A stretch of 64,000 bases of DNA from Alkalihalobacillus sp047302405 (GTDB lineage Bacteria; Bacillota; Bacilli; Bacillales; Bacillaceae_D): contig NZ_CP154853.1 of assembly GCF_047302405.1 (NCBI RefSeq), positions 4,278,001 to 4,342,000 of the forward strand, given 5' to 3'. The notes below the pieces were generated by a model. That model saw only the letters and a list, made by a program, of their open reading frames with translations. It searched no databases and was not told the origin of the DNA. Of this stretch, positions 1 through 8,778 are shown piece by piece. The first letter of the stretch is position 1. Every line of letters begins with the position of its first letter. The translations under genes were made by a program, and so were the position numbers.

Positions 1-936
1 CTCAAAGAGACGTTCGGAGCAATTGAAAAAGGGACGGATCAATTAGAGAATAACGTAACTCACTTTAATACAAATATCGAGACTATTTATGAATCCAGTC
101 AGTATATGCTTGATGCTGTACAGCAAATGACCGAAGCGATCCAGGAGGAATCGAACAGTCTCCATGTGGTGAATATAGCAATGGGGAATTCATTACAAAA
201 AGCTAATGAAACAGTCACGATATCAGAAGGAATTGTCCAAACATCAGATTCAATGAATGGACGAGTAGCGGACGGTTTAGAAAAGATAAAACAAGTGTCT
301 AATCATGTACGAACGATGCATTCATCAATTAGTTTAACGACAACAACCGTTTCTGATTTACAGGAGAGCTTAACGAAAGTAAATAGTTTGTTAGGTGGCG
401 TCAAGAAGATTGCCGAGCAAACGAATCTATTAGCTTTAAATGCTGCGATTGAATCGGCCCGTGCAGGGGAACATGGTAGGGGGTTTGCGGTAGTCGCTGA
501 TGAAGTTCGTAAATTAGCGGAGCAAAGTGAAGAAATAACCGTAACGATTACAGATGTGACCACGACACTCTTTGAAAAATCGCAACTTGCCCAAGAGAAA
601 TCAGTGGAAGGTGAACGGGCTGTTAAAGAAGGAGCACATTTACTTGAAGATGTTGCTGACTTCTTTTACGAAATAAAAAATTCTTATCAACAGACGAATG
701 TGGAGCTCACAAAAGGAATGGATGAAATAAAAGGGGCAACTGAACATTTTATGGATGTTCAAGCACAAATCGAGAATGTCGCCAATATATCAGAAGAAAA
801 TGCCGCATCAACAGAAGAGATATTATCAACCTTGGAAAGTGAGCACAATTTAATTATGAAAATGAACGAATCAATCGCACAGATAAAAGAATTAAGTGCG
901 GAATTAAGAGCACTCGTTCACCATGAAAATAAATAA
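1..936 (+). CDS. methyl-accepting chemotaxis protein, C-terminal part (5' end outside window)
   Basis: The reading frame is open from base 1, so this is the 3' part of a larger gene. It encodes the cytoplasmic signalling hairpin of a chemoreceptor. The conserved tip that contacts CheA and CheW is present (NLLALNAAIESARAGEHGRG, followed by FAVVADEVRKLAEQS), flanked by long heptad-patterned helices expected to form a coiled coil. No membrane or sensor domain lies in the visible part, so the ligand cannot be inferred and the protein could be membrane-bound or soluble. The gene is followed by a hairpin terminator. The first in-frame ATG at 106 is internal, not a true start. Confidence 0.9.
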   Translation, partial: LKETFGAIEKGTDQLENNVTHFNTNIETIYESSQYMLDAVQQMTEAIQEESNSLHVVNIAMGNSLQKANETVTISEGIVQTSDSMNGRVADGLEKIKQVSNHVRTMHSSISLTTTTVSDLQESLTKVNSLLGGVKKIAEQTNLLALNAAIESARAGEHGRGFAVVADEVRKLAEQSEEITVTITDVTTTLFEKSQLAQEKSVEGERAVKEGAHLLEDVADFFYEIKNSYQQTNVELTKGMDEIKGATEHFMDVQAQIENVANISEENAASTEEILSTLESEHNLIMKMNESIAQIKELSAELRALVHHENK

Positions 937-976
937 AAAGAGACCATCATAGGATACAATAAATGAATTGGGAAAG

Positions 977-1012
977 CGATGAGAAGGTTAAATCACCTCT
1001 CATCGTTTTTTC
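977..1012 (+). terminator. rho-independent terminator of the chemoreceptor gene
   Basis: Stem CGATGAGA-AGGT pairs with ACCTCTCATCG around a short loop and is followed by TTTTTTC. It lies 40 bases after the chemoreceptor stop codon. Confidence 0.75.
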
Positions 1013-1066
1013 TTGGAGCACTAGCTTCGTACTCTTTTTGAGGAACATCAGATCGAATGCTGTGGT

Positions 1067-2266
1067 TTAACTTTCGCGAATTTGCTGATAAAGTTGAGCA
1101 AATTGGCTTTTGTTAAAAATTTGTGGAACTGGATAAAGGGGGTTTGCTTCTGTATAAGCCCGGTTTACCATTAATGGAATGTCCTTATCTTCCACTTTTG
1201 TTTTGTTTGGAATACCCATCTTATCATTTAAATTCTTAACCGCTTCAATAAATGCCACAGCCTTATCGGCTATCGGAGTGGTTGACTCAACTAAGTTGAC
1301 AGCGTCTGCTAAGTTAGCTAAACGAGGATAGACCTTTTCCCCATAAGCTTCTAATACATAAGGCAATATAATCGCATTGGCTAATCCGTGAGGGGTTGAA
1401 TAAAACCCACCTAAAGTATGGGCGATAGCATGCACATTTCCGACATAAGCACGGCTAAACGCTAACCCAGCTAAATAGGAGGCCTTTTGCACCTTTTCGC
1501 GTGCTTTGATATTTTCCCCATTTTCATAAGCCTCATATAAATTTTCTAAGAGGAGTTTAACCGCTTCTAAACATTGCTGTTCGGTTTCGGATGTAGTGCT
1601 TTTGCCAATATAGGCTTCGATTGCGTGTGTTAACGCATCCATGCCTGTTGCTGCTGTTAAGTTTTTCGGCAGTTTAATGGTCAAGTTGGGGTCAAGAACG
1701 GCGATGTCTGGTGTTAACACCGGATCCATTAAAGCATACTTTTCGAACGTTTTCGCATCGGAAACAACGGCAGCTAGTGTCGCTTCACTACCTGTTCCGG
1801 CTGTAGTTGGAACGGCGATAAGTAGTGGTGTTTCTTTTTGTACTTTCATTACCCCTTTTAATTCACTTATTTTTTTATTCGGTTGAGCGACTCGAGCGGC
1901 AATAACTTTTGCACAATCAATTGGAGAGCCGCCACCAAAGGCTAAAAGAGCGTCACAATGAAGCTCTTTGTACTGTTGTAGAGCTTCTTCTATTAAATCA
2001 ATCGTTGGATTTGGTTTTGTGTCGCTAAAGACATCGTAACGAATGTTTGTTTTATCTAATTGTATGAGCAAAGGTTCCATTAATCCTGAGGAGACAATGC
2101 CTTTATCGGTGACGATAAATAGATGATTTATTTTTTGATTTATGATATAAGAGGGGACGTTATTTATACTTCCAACTCCTTCAATTAGTTGAGGTTTCCT
2201 CCATTTTAAAAAAGTAGTGAAGGTCCGCATTATCATTTGGTAAGTCCGACAGTATTGTTGATACAT
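1067..2266 (-). CDS. iron-containing (group III) alcohol dehydrogenase
   Basis: A 399-aa NAD(P)-dependent alcohol/aldehyde oxidoreductase of the Fe-ADH superfamily, the usual length for the family. The nucleotide-binding GGGS motif is at residues 111-114 (AFGGGSPIDCAK). The metal-ligand regions are visible as MDALTHAIEAY and later HAIAHTLGG, which carries the expected histidines. The start follows a GGAG element. It stands alone, divergent from the TauE/SafE gene. The substrate cannot be told from sequence: butanol, propanediol and 4-hydroxybutyrate dehydrogenases all share this fold. Confidence 0.88.
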   Translation of the reverse strand: MYQQYCRTYQMIMRTFTTFLKWRKPQLIEGVGSINNVPSYIINQKINHLFIVTDKGIVSSGLMEPLLIQLDKTNIRYDVFSDTKPNPTIDLIEEALQQYKELHCDALLAFGGGSPIDCAKVIAARVAQPNKKISELKGVMKVQKETPLLIAVPTTAGTGSEATLAAVVSDAKTFEKYALMDPVLTPDIAVLDPNLTIKLPKNLTAATGMDALTHAIEAYIGKSTTSETEQQCLEAVKLLLENLYEAYENGENIKAREKVQKASYLAGLAFSRAYVGNVHAIAHTLGGFYSTPHGLANAIILPYVLEAYGEKVYPRLANLADAVNLVESTTPIADKAVAFIEAVKNLNDKMGIPNKTKVEDKDIPLMVNRAYTEANPLYPVPQIFNKSQFAQLYQQIRES

Positions 2267-2356
2267 TTTGTTTCAACTCCTTTACTGATTTTATGGTAAC
2301 TATACCCTTTTTCCTATATGATAATAGTAACGCATCGTTCTAATGGAGAGGTGTTT

Positions 2357-3073
2357 ATGGAATTAGTTCTATTTATTTTTATCATACTTGTTGCTTCAAT
2401 CTTGCAAACTAGCTCAGGATTCGGTTTTTCAATATTAGCTACTCCTTTCTTATTACTTTTATTTGAGCCGTTTGAAGCTATTCAAATTAATTTATTAGTA
2501 TCACTTATTATCTCTATGCTTCTATTTAGAAAAATAAATTCTGATATTGATTATGGGATGTTAAGGCGTTTAGTGATCGGAAGCCTTCCTGGTTTGCCAC
2601 TGGGAATCTATATTTTTTTAACTGTTGATATTTCGTTGTTAAAAGTTGGGGTTAGTATCATTATTCTATGTTTAACGCTATTACTCCTTTTCTCATTTCG
2701 AATTAAACAAAAACAGTCAAGGGATTATGGAGTCGGTAGCATCACAGGTACTCTGACTACGGCGATTGGCATGCCTGGTCCACCATTATTGCTCTATTTT
2801 TTAAGTACAAATACATCAAAAGCCACCGTTCGAGCAACAACTCTAGCTTTCTATTTATTTATCTATTTTGTTAGTTTTGTTATCCAAATGATATTTGCTG
2901 GGACGAGTCAGGTTGTTTGGACTTCCACGGTTATAAGTTTACCTTTTGTTCTCGGTGGTTTATGGGTGGGACAATATCTGTATCGGAAAATGGATCAAAG
3001 AACCTTCCGTATTCTTACATATATTCTATTATTTTTTACAGCGATTTATTTGTTAGTAGAGAGATTTATTTAG
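2357..3073 (+). CDS. TauE/SafE (TSUP) family anion permease
   Basis: A 238-aa integral membrane protein with about eight hydrophobic segments and the TSUP-type N-terminal pattern (LQTSSGFGFSILATPFLLLL), repeated weakly in the second half (GTLTTAIGMPGPPLLLYFLS). Family members export or import sulfite, sulfoacetate or other small organic anions. An upstream in-frame ATG exists at 2318. The start at 2357 is preferred because GGAGAGGTG lies immediately upstream and the extra residues are not hydrophobic. An SDR gene follows after 19 bases, so the two may be co-transcribed. The substrate is unknown. Confidence 0.82.
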   Translation: MELVLFIFIILVASILQTSSGFGFSILATPFLLLLFEPFEAIQINLLVSLIISMLLFRKINSDIDYGMLRRLVIGSLPGLPLGIYIFLTVDISLLKVGVSIIILCLTLLLLFSFRIKQKQSRDYGVGSITGTLTTAIGMPGPPLLLYFLSTNTSKATVRATTLAFYLFIYFVSFVIQMIFAGTSQVVWTSTVISLPFVLGGLWVGQYLYRKMDQRTFRILTYILLFFTAIYLLVERFI

Positions 3074-3092
3074 AGAAAAGGATGGGGAAACA

Positions 3093-3929
3093 ATGAAACT
3101 TGCCTTAGTAACAGGTGCAAACAGTGGCTTCGGCTTTTTGATCACAATTGAATTATTAAAGCAGGGATATACAGTCGTTGCGACGATGAGAAAGTTAGAA
3201 AATCGTTTGGAGCTTGTTGAACAGGCCCATCAACTTCGTATTGAAGAACATTTACATATAAAAAAAATGGATGTTACTAATCCTGAAGAAGTTAAGAAGG
3301 TGGCAGAAGAATTAACAGCTACATTTGGGCAATTAGATATATTAATTAATAATGCAGGCTACTGTCAGGCTGGTTTTTTTAATGATCTGGAATTAGATGA
3401 ATGGCAGGAACAATTTAACGTCAATGTAACAGGAGCTTTTTTAGTGACAAAGGAACTTCTGCCTTTATTAAAAAAATCTGCACCTGCGAAGATCATTAAT
3501 ATTAGTAGTGTAAGTGGTTTTATTGCTTTTCCGGGATTGTCTGCTTATTGTGCCTCTAAGTATGCCTTAGAAGGATTTAGTGAAAGCTTAAGAATTGAAC
3601 TATTAAGTGAGCAAATTTACGTATCGTTAATTGCACCAGGCTCTTATCAAACGAGAATTTGGGAAAAGTCATTAAAGGATGCTGAAAAATATAATCTTGA
3701 GCAGTCGCCATTCAAAGCAAAAGTGATTAATCAAGCAAAAGAAGCGTCTGCTAATGCAGGTGACCCTAATGAGGTCGTTCAATTAGTCATGAAGGTGTCT
3801 CAGAAAAAGAAACCAAAGCTGCGCTATCCAGTAGGAAAAGGTATAGGTTTGCTCTATTATCTTAAGAGATTACTGCCCTATGCTTTGATGGAAAAACTGA
3901 TCTTGCTGAAGGTGAAAGCTGGGAATTGA
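3093..3929 (+). CDS. short-chain dehydrogenase/reductase
   Basis: A 278-aa classical SDR oxidoreductase. The cofactor-binding TGANSGFG is at residues 7-14, the structural NNAG at 86-89, and the catalytic Ser (INISSVSG, about 138-139), Tyr152 and Lys156 (AYCASK) are present. The residue after the second beta strand is Arg33, which suggests NADP(H). It sits close behind the TSUP permease gene and before a bidirectional terminator. The C-terminal extension after residue 230 is basic and hydrophobic (LLYYLKRLLPYALMEKLILL), which suggests membrane association, as in retinol/steroid-type SDRs. The physiological substrate is unknown. Confidence 0.86.
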   Translation: MKLALVTGANSGFGFLITIELLKQGYTVVATMRKLENRLELVEQAHQLRIEEHLHIKKMDVTNPEEVKKVAEELTATFGQLDILINNAGYCQAGFFNDLELDEWQEQFNVNVTGAFLVTKELLPLLKKSAPAKIINISSVSGFIAFPGLSAYCASKYALEGFSESLRIELLSEQIYVSLIAPGSYQTRIWEKSLKDAEKYNLEQSPFKAKVINQAKEASANAGDPNEVVQLVMKVSQKKKPKLRYPVGKGIGLLYYLKRLLPYALMEKLILLKVKAGN

Positions 3930-3955
3930 GACAAGAAAGTCTTAACCAAGAAAAA

Positions 3956-3998
3956 GGCTGTGCGAAAGTCATGTTATCTCTTTTGCACAGCCCTATTA
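3956..3998. terminator. bidirectional terminator between the SDR and guaC genes
   Basis: Arms GGCTGTGCGAAAG and CTTTTGCACAGCC pair with one mismatch. A T-rich tract follows on the plus strand, and an A-rich tract precedes it, giving T's on the minus strand. The two genes converge here. Confidence 0.8.
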
Positions 3999-4003
3999 TT
4001 TTT

Positions 4004-4987
4004 TTAATAAACTTTATCACCGTTAAAAATCGAATTTTTGACGACGACATAATCAACGTTACGAATCGCCTCAAGTTTATTTCCGCCAGAATAAGAGATA
4101 GATGATTGTAAGTCTTGCTCCATCTCATTTAACGTATCTTGTAAAGAGCCTTTATGGTCAACGAGCATTTTTTTACCTTCGACGTTTTTCTTTTCTCCTT
4201 TTTGGAATTCAGAAGCCGAACCGAAATACTCTTTATAGAGCTTACCGTCCTTTTCAATCGTTTCCCCTGGAGATTCCTCATGTCCTGCAAATAGTGAACC
4301 GACCATGACCATTGAAGCACCAAAGCGGACTGATTTTGCAATGTCACCGTGAGTACGGATACCACCATCGGCAATGATCGGTTTACTCGCTGCTTTTGCA
4401 CACCAACGAAGGGCCGCTAACTGCCAACCACCTGTACCAAAACCTGTTTTAATCTTCGTAATACATACTTTACCAGGACCAATTCCAACTTTGGTTGCAT
4501 CAGCACCTGCATTTTCAAGTTCACGTACGGCTTCAGGAGTTCCGACATTTCCAGCGATAACAAAGCTTGCTGGTAAATGTTTTTTAATATGTTGAATCAT
4601 CTCAATGACAGCATTGGAATGTCCATGAGCAATGTCAATTGTAATAAACTCAGGAATTAACTCTTTCGTTGCTAATTGTACAATAAAATCATACTCATCA
4701 TCTTTTACACCGACACTAATCGAAGCAATTAACCCTTTGTTATGCATGTCTTTAATAAAATCAGCACGCTTTTCAGGTTGAAAACGATGCATAATATAAA
4801 AATACCCGTTTTCAGCTAGATTAATGGCGATTTTTTCATCAATGATCGTTTGCATATTTGCTGGTACGACCGGTAATTTAAATGTATGACCACCTAATGT
4901 AATGCTCGTATCACATTCAGAACGACTGTTCACAATACATTTTGCGGGGATTAGTTGAATATCTTCATAATCAAATACGTTATCCAT
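4004..4987 (-). CDS. guaC: GMP reductase
   Basis: A 327-aa TIM-barrel enzyme that reductively deaminates GMP to IMP with NADPH, in purine salvage. It has the IMPDH/GMPR catalytic loop with the cysteine nucleophile at Cys175 (GIGPGKVCITKIKTGFG), the phosphate-binding IADGGIRTHGDIAKS and the MVGSLFAGHEESPGE flap region. A CBS domain is absent, as expected for GMPR rather than IMPDH. A GTG at 4996 lies inside the Shine-Dalgarno sequence AGAGGTG, so the ATG at 4987 is taken as start; this matches the usual bacterial GuaC2 length of about 326 aa. The gene is monocistronic. Confidence 0.95.
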   Translation of the reverse strand: MDNVFDYEDIQLIPAKCIVNSRSECDTSITLGGHTFKLPVVPANMQTIIDEKIAINLAENGYFYIMHRFQPEKRADFIKDMHNKGLIASISVGVKDDEYDFIVQLATKELIPEFITIDIAHGHSNAVIEMIQHIKKHLPASFVIAGNVGTPEAVRELENAGADATKVGIGPGKVCITKIKTGFGTGGWQLAALRWCAKAASKPIIADGGIRTHGDIAKSVRFGASMVMVGSLFAGHEESPGETIEKDGKLYKEYFGSASEFQKGEKKNVEGKKMLVDHKGSLQDTLNEMEQDLQSSISYSGGNKLEAIRNVDYVVVKNSIFNGDKVY

Positions 4988-5000
4988 TATATGCACCTCT

Positions 5001-5046
5001 AAATACGAATATTTTATCGTTAAGATAATATTAATGTTCGTCCATT
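5001..5046 (-). promoter_or_regulatory. possible PurR (PurBox-like) site upstream of guaC
   Basis: An inverted pair CGAA (5006-5009) and TTCG (5037-5040), 27 bases apart, sits just before guaC, each half in AT-rich context (AAATACGAATATT; reverse ATGGACGAACATT). Bacillus PurBoxes are inverted CGAA-centred motifs, and guaC belongs to the purine regulon in relatives. The spacing is about 2-3 bases longer than usual and each box deviates at 2-3 positions, so this is tentative. Confidence 0.3.
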
Positions 5047-5491
5047 AGGTAATTTACCTCATTTTGAAGCAGTTGTCAAAGCATTAATTTGGGAATATCT
5101 TTAAGAAAGTAAGAAAACGCTTACTCTGTATGTGTTTAAGCTTGTCAAAATTTTTATTTGAGGCAGTGAATTAGTGGAATAAGAACTGAATTGAATGACA
5201 TTTTTTTTGAATAGGATTAACCAATAAGTAAAAAATTATTAATGGATTCTAAGAGGATGAGTGGATTGTACTAACTAATCATAAGAAAAGTGATTTTTTG
5301 AAAGCTTTGCTTGATGTAAGTGCCTGTTGTTCACTATTTGCCATTACTTATTAAAATGATTACATCAGGTGAACTCAATCCAACGGTCCTGCTTGTTGAA
5401 GGGAAGAGATTAATTAAAGTGTTTATTTTGTGAAACATTTACTATTGTTGTGTGAGGGACGACATTTGTTCACCAATAGTAAACGAATCAA

Positions 5492-5525
5492 AACCTTGCA
5501 TTCTTATAATGCAAGGTTCTTTGTT
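5492..5525 (+). terminator. orphan rho-independent terminator
   Basis: AACCTTGCATT and AATGCAAGGTT form a perfect 11-bp stem with a 5-base loop, followed by TTCTTTGTTTT. No protein gene lies upstream on the plus strand, and the flavoprotein gene ends on the opposite strand about 100 bases further on. Confidence 0.65.
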
Positions 5526-5623
5526 TTAAAATATTTTAATTAACCTTTTTATTGACTCTACATAGGGAATAACATTAAACAGCCTACTCCCTCTAAAAAG
5601 AAACGAGCAATATTCATAGGCTC

Positions 5624-7063
5624 TTATTTTTGCTTAAAAGAAGTGAGCTCCTCTTGTTTCCATTCTCCCAAAAATTCGGCTTCATTATAGTTATAAAAAT
5701 TCGCCAAAATTTCTTTTCGATCGTCGATGAATAGCTGGTCCGCAATAGCTGATACAATACGAGGGATCCCAAACTTCATTCCTGATAGTGCAGAAGCGGT
5801 AATTCCACAGCTTATTAACGCTGAATAGTTGAAGGAGAAAAGACCGTGTAGTTTTGGCGTGCCTTCTGTCGTTCGACTCAAAAAGGCGAAACCAGAGCTT
5901 AAATAAGGATGAGCGTCGAGGATGTCATTTTTCACCTCGTCTTTTGCTCGAAATTTATCTCCCCAGCGGGCAATATGTTCTTCAACTAAAGCCAGTTCTG
6001 GACGTAAGGATGGGTCGGTTAAGAGACCTGTACTTATAATGAGAAAGTCAAACGTATACGTTCCTTTTGGGGTTGTCACTTTTGCACCCTCTGTTGTTTC
6101 TTCAACCGAAAGCCATGGGGAGCCAAGGTGTAATTGGAACCCAGGCCAAGCAAGAGCACGGTTAAAAGTATCATTTGTTGGTGGTTGATTATGGTTGAAA
6201 AAATGAGCGATTGCTTCATATTTATCCTTATCCTCTAATGCGGCAAAACGCTCAATCATTCCGGAAAGCTCCATTTGTCGGATTGGGTTTATTCTCGGCA
6301 TTTCTTTTCGGCGCACGAAGACATGGGCTTCGGTAACTTCTTCTGTTAAAGCGTAGTTTGCATTATCAAAAGCAGAAGCTCCTCCGCCTAAAACCGCTAT
6401 TTTTTTTTCTTTTAAATGTTCAAAATTAATGGATTGTGATGTGTGAGCATACAAATGTTGTGGGAGGTTCTCTGAAATCATCGCCGGAATATGCCATTGT
6501 CCTCCACCTTGTATCCCTGTTGCTAGGACAACTTTACGTGCTAAGACTTGTTTAGAAGGTGCTCCTAGACCTGTTAAATGTAAACGATGAAGTCCTTTTT
6601 CTACTGGTTCTACAAGCTCTAGCGTTGTCTCGTTCACAACAGGCAGTTGTAACACTTGACGAAACCAGCGCAAATAGTCCATCCAATCATGACGTTGAAT
6701 TTTGTCGATAGCTTCCCAACTTTCCTCGCCATATTGGGCCTCCCACCAAGCTCGATACGTAAGAGATGGGACACCTAAGTCAATCGATGTGAGCTGTTTT
6801 GGCGTTCGCAGTGTAACCATCCGGGCATAGGTGACCCAAGGTCCTTCCTGTCCCTCTTTGTTCTCATCAAGCACTAATATATTGGAAATTCGTTCTTTTA
6901 ATAAACCAAAGGCAATCGCAAGCCCACTTTGACCCCCACCGACAATGACCACATCATAAACATGCTCATCAGAGTGGGTGGTAGGAGTTAGCCAATCAGC
7001 CCCTCCAAAATTTAGATAAGAAAGATCTTTTTGCACTCGTTTATTTAATAAGTCTAAACTCAT
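5624..7063 (-). CDS. FAD/NAD(P)-binding flavoprotein, flavin monooxygenase-like
   Basis: A 479-aa flavoprotein with two dinucleotide-binding motifs: an FAD site near the N-terminus (VVIVGGGQSGLAIAFG, residues 39-54) and an NAD(P) site in the middle (IAVLGGGASAFDNA). This is the layout of class B flavin monooxygenases and of ornithine-hydroxylase-like or lysine-oxygenase-like proteins. A late ISTGL motif, typical of the FAD-dependent pyridine-nucleotide fold, is also present. The start follows AAAGGA. The gene is isolated and the substrate unknown; an N-hydroxylating or Baeyer-Villiger activity is possible but not shown. Confidence 0.75.
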   Translation of the reverse strand: MSLDLLNKRVQKDLSYLNFGGADWLTPTTHSDEHVYDVVIVGGGQSGLAIAFGLLKERISNILVLDENKEGQEGPWVTYARMVTLRTPKQLTSIDLGVPSLTYRAWWEAQYGEESWEAIDKIQRHDWMDYLRWFRQVLQLPVVNETTLELVEPVEKGLHRLHLTGLGAPSKQVLARKVVLATGIQGGGQWHIPAMISENLPQHLYAHTSQSINFEHLKEKKIAVLGGGASAFDNANYALTEEVTEAHVFVRRKEMPRINPIRQMELSGMIERFAALEDKDKYEAIAHFFNHNQPPTNDTFNRALAWPGFQLHLGSPWLSVEETTEGAKVTTPKGTYTFDFLIISTGLLTDPSLRPELALVEEHIARWGDKFRAKDEVKNDILDAHPYLSSGFAFLSRTTEGTPKLHGLFSFNYSALISCGITASALSGMKFGIPRIVSAIADQLFIDDRKEILANFYNYNEAEFLGEWKQEELTSFKQK

Positions 7064-7500
7064 ATATCTTCAATCCTTTCTTGGAGAATTGGCTTCATCG
7101 CTTATATTGTCGTTCCTTACATTGAAATGTGATTAAGAAAAGAGTAGCATTGACATGGTGGGATGTGGATGTTCAATTCATCTAAATTTATTTACTCCAT
7201 TTGGTTAAGTTAGTTAATTGGGAATGTAAAAATACCTGACGCTAGGTTTATATAAATAATTTAAGTGTAAAAGTGCTTATGTTAACTTTTGTTTATCCGA
7301 TTCATCGGATGAATAAATAGGGGATTAATCATTTATTATAGTGGCTACATTTTTAAGCAGGTCATTTATGTGAGATAATGCTACAAGGTTTTAGTGCTCT
7401 TTATACCAATGTCATGGTCGCTAGAATTGGAAGGCTGGTTATTGAAAAGTAAAAACGTTAAACTGAATACAATATGTTGGATACATAAAGGATGAAGATC
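7064..7500. other. divergent intergenic region, about 440 bases
   Basis: No ORF with a ribosome-binding site was found. The notable feature is a short dyad at about 7293-7317 centred on ATCCGATTCATCGGAT, which could be an operator between the divergent flavoprotein and methyltransferase genes. Promoters for both genes must lie here but none is clear enough to mark. Confidence 0.4.
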
Positions 7501-8694
7501 ATGAGAAAAGAAGTAACGGTTAAAGTAAAGCCCAAATTTTTAAAAGGATATCGAGCAGGCTATCCTCTTATTTCTAAAGAGGCATTAGAGAATATTAATC
7601 AACTGACAGAGGAAGGGACCCTCGTTAAGTTAGTTGATGATAAGCATCAATTTTTAGGGAAAGGTTATTATGGGAAGCAAAATAAAGGCTTTGGTTGGAT
7701 TTTAACGAATAAAGAAAAAGAAAAAATCGATCAATCATTTTTTGAAGAAAAAATTCAAAAAGCAGTAGCAGAGCGCAGAGAATTGTTTCAATCGGACGAT
7801 ACAAATGCGTTTCGAGTTTTGAACGCAGAAGGAGACGGTGTTGGAGGTTTAACGATTGATTTTTTTGATGGTTATTATTTAATTAGCTGGTACAGTGAGG
7901 GAATGTTTTCTTTTCAGAAGGATGTTATTGCCGCATTAGAAAACACAGTGGATTACAAAGGAATTTATCAAAAGAAACGATTTAATACGGGTGGGCAGTA
8001 CATAGAAGAAGATGATTTTGTCGCAGGCACACGCGGTGAGTTCCCGCTTATTGTGAAGGAGAATGGTGTTCAATTTGCGATCTATTTAAACGACGGAGCG
8101 ATGGTCGGTGTCTTTTTGGACCAGCGTGAGGTTCGGAAAACGATCCGTGACCATTATGCAGAGGGTAAAACGGTGCTGAATACTTTTTCTTATACGGGGG
8201 CTTTTTCTGTTTATGCCGCGTTAGGAGGAGCACTTAAAACGACGAGCGTTGATTTAGCCAATCGTAGTTTAGCGAAAACGATCGAGCAATTCAGTGTCAA
8301 TGGTGTCGATTATGAAGCACAAGATATTATAGTTGATGATGTCTTCAAATATTTTAAATATGCGAAGAAAAAGGAGAAGACCTTTGATCTTGTTGTGCTT
8401 GATCCACCCAGTTTTGCTCGTTCTAAAAAGTTTACTTTTAGTGCCGCGAAGGATTATACGAATCTTCTAAAGGAAGCGATTGAGATTACTGAAAAAGGAG
8501 GGGCCATAGTTGCTTCGACAAATAGTGCTTCCTTTGATATGAAGAAATTTAAAGATTTTATTGATCAGGCCTTTAAACAAACGAATACAAAGTACAAAAT
8601 CGAAGAAGAATTTTCCTTACCAGCAGACTTCAAAATCCATCCACAATATCGTGAGGGTGATTATTTAAAGGTTGTTTTTGTGAGGAAGCGATAA
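7501..8694 (+). CDS. class I rRNA large-subunit methyltransferase, RlmI type (YwbD-like)
   Basis: A 397-aa protein with an N-terminal PUA-like RNA-binding domain (about residues 1-80) and a C-terminal Rossmann methyltransferase domain. The SAM-binding motif is NTFSYTGAFS near 227-236. The catalytic-loop DPPSFARSKK begins at 301, and TNSASFD follows. Escherichia coli RlmI makes m5C1962 in 23S rRNA; Bacillus YwbD is the orthologue, and a role in 23S rRNA m5C formation is inferred. The ATG at 7492 overlaps the Shine-Dalgarno AAAGGAT, so the ATG at 7501 is chosen. The gene is monocistronic. Confidence 0.87.
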   Translation: MRKEVTVKVKPKFLKGYRAGYPLISKEALENINQLTEEGTLVKLVDDKHQFLGKGYYGKQNKGFGWILTNKEKEKIDQSFFEEKIQKAVAERRELFQSDDTNAFRVLNAEGDGVGGLTIDFFDGYYLISWYSEGMFSFQKDVIAALENTVDYKGIYQKKRFNTGGQYIEEDDFVAGTRGEFPLIVKENGVQFAIYLNDGAMVGVFLDQREVRKTIRDHYAEGKTVLNTFSYTGAFSVYAALGGALKTTSVDLANRSLAKTIEQFSVNGVDYEAQDIIVDDVFKYFKYAKKKEKTFDLVVLDPPSFARSKKFTFSAAKDYTNLLKEAIEITEKGGAIVASTNSASFDMKKFKDFIDQAFKQTNTKYKIEEEFSLPADFKIHPQYREGDYLKVVFVRKR

Positions 8695-8725
8695 TTAAAG
8701 GACGCAGTGAATCTAGTTTTCCTAT

Positions 8726-8766
8726 AGTCCCATAAGGTCACTAGCTGGCTTTGTGGGATTATTTAG
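8726..8766 (+). terminator. weak terminator candidate after the methyltransferase gene
   Basis: GTCCCATAAG and CTTTGTGGGAT form an imperfect stem around a 12-base loop, followed by TATTTAG. The U-tract is poor. Confidence 0.35.
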
Positions 8767-8778
8767 TGTGGGGAGTTA

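Larger units (their letters stand above)
4988..5623. other. 636-base intergenic region without a recognisable gene
   Basis: AT-rich and without a convincing ORF. It holds the PurBox-like pair near guaC, a weak CcpA-site look-alike at 5112-5125 (two mismatches to the consensus), a 10-bp inverted repeat at 5438-5447/5474-5483 and an orphan terminator at 5492-5525. The last two could belong to a small RNA transcribed on the plus strand. Confidence 0.5.

Noticed and set aside
7293..7317. Terminator or riboswitch at the ATCCGATTCATCGGAT dyad
   Set aside because: No U-tract follows and no known riboswitch pattern is visible; kept only as a possible operator in the intergenic note.
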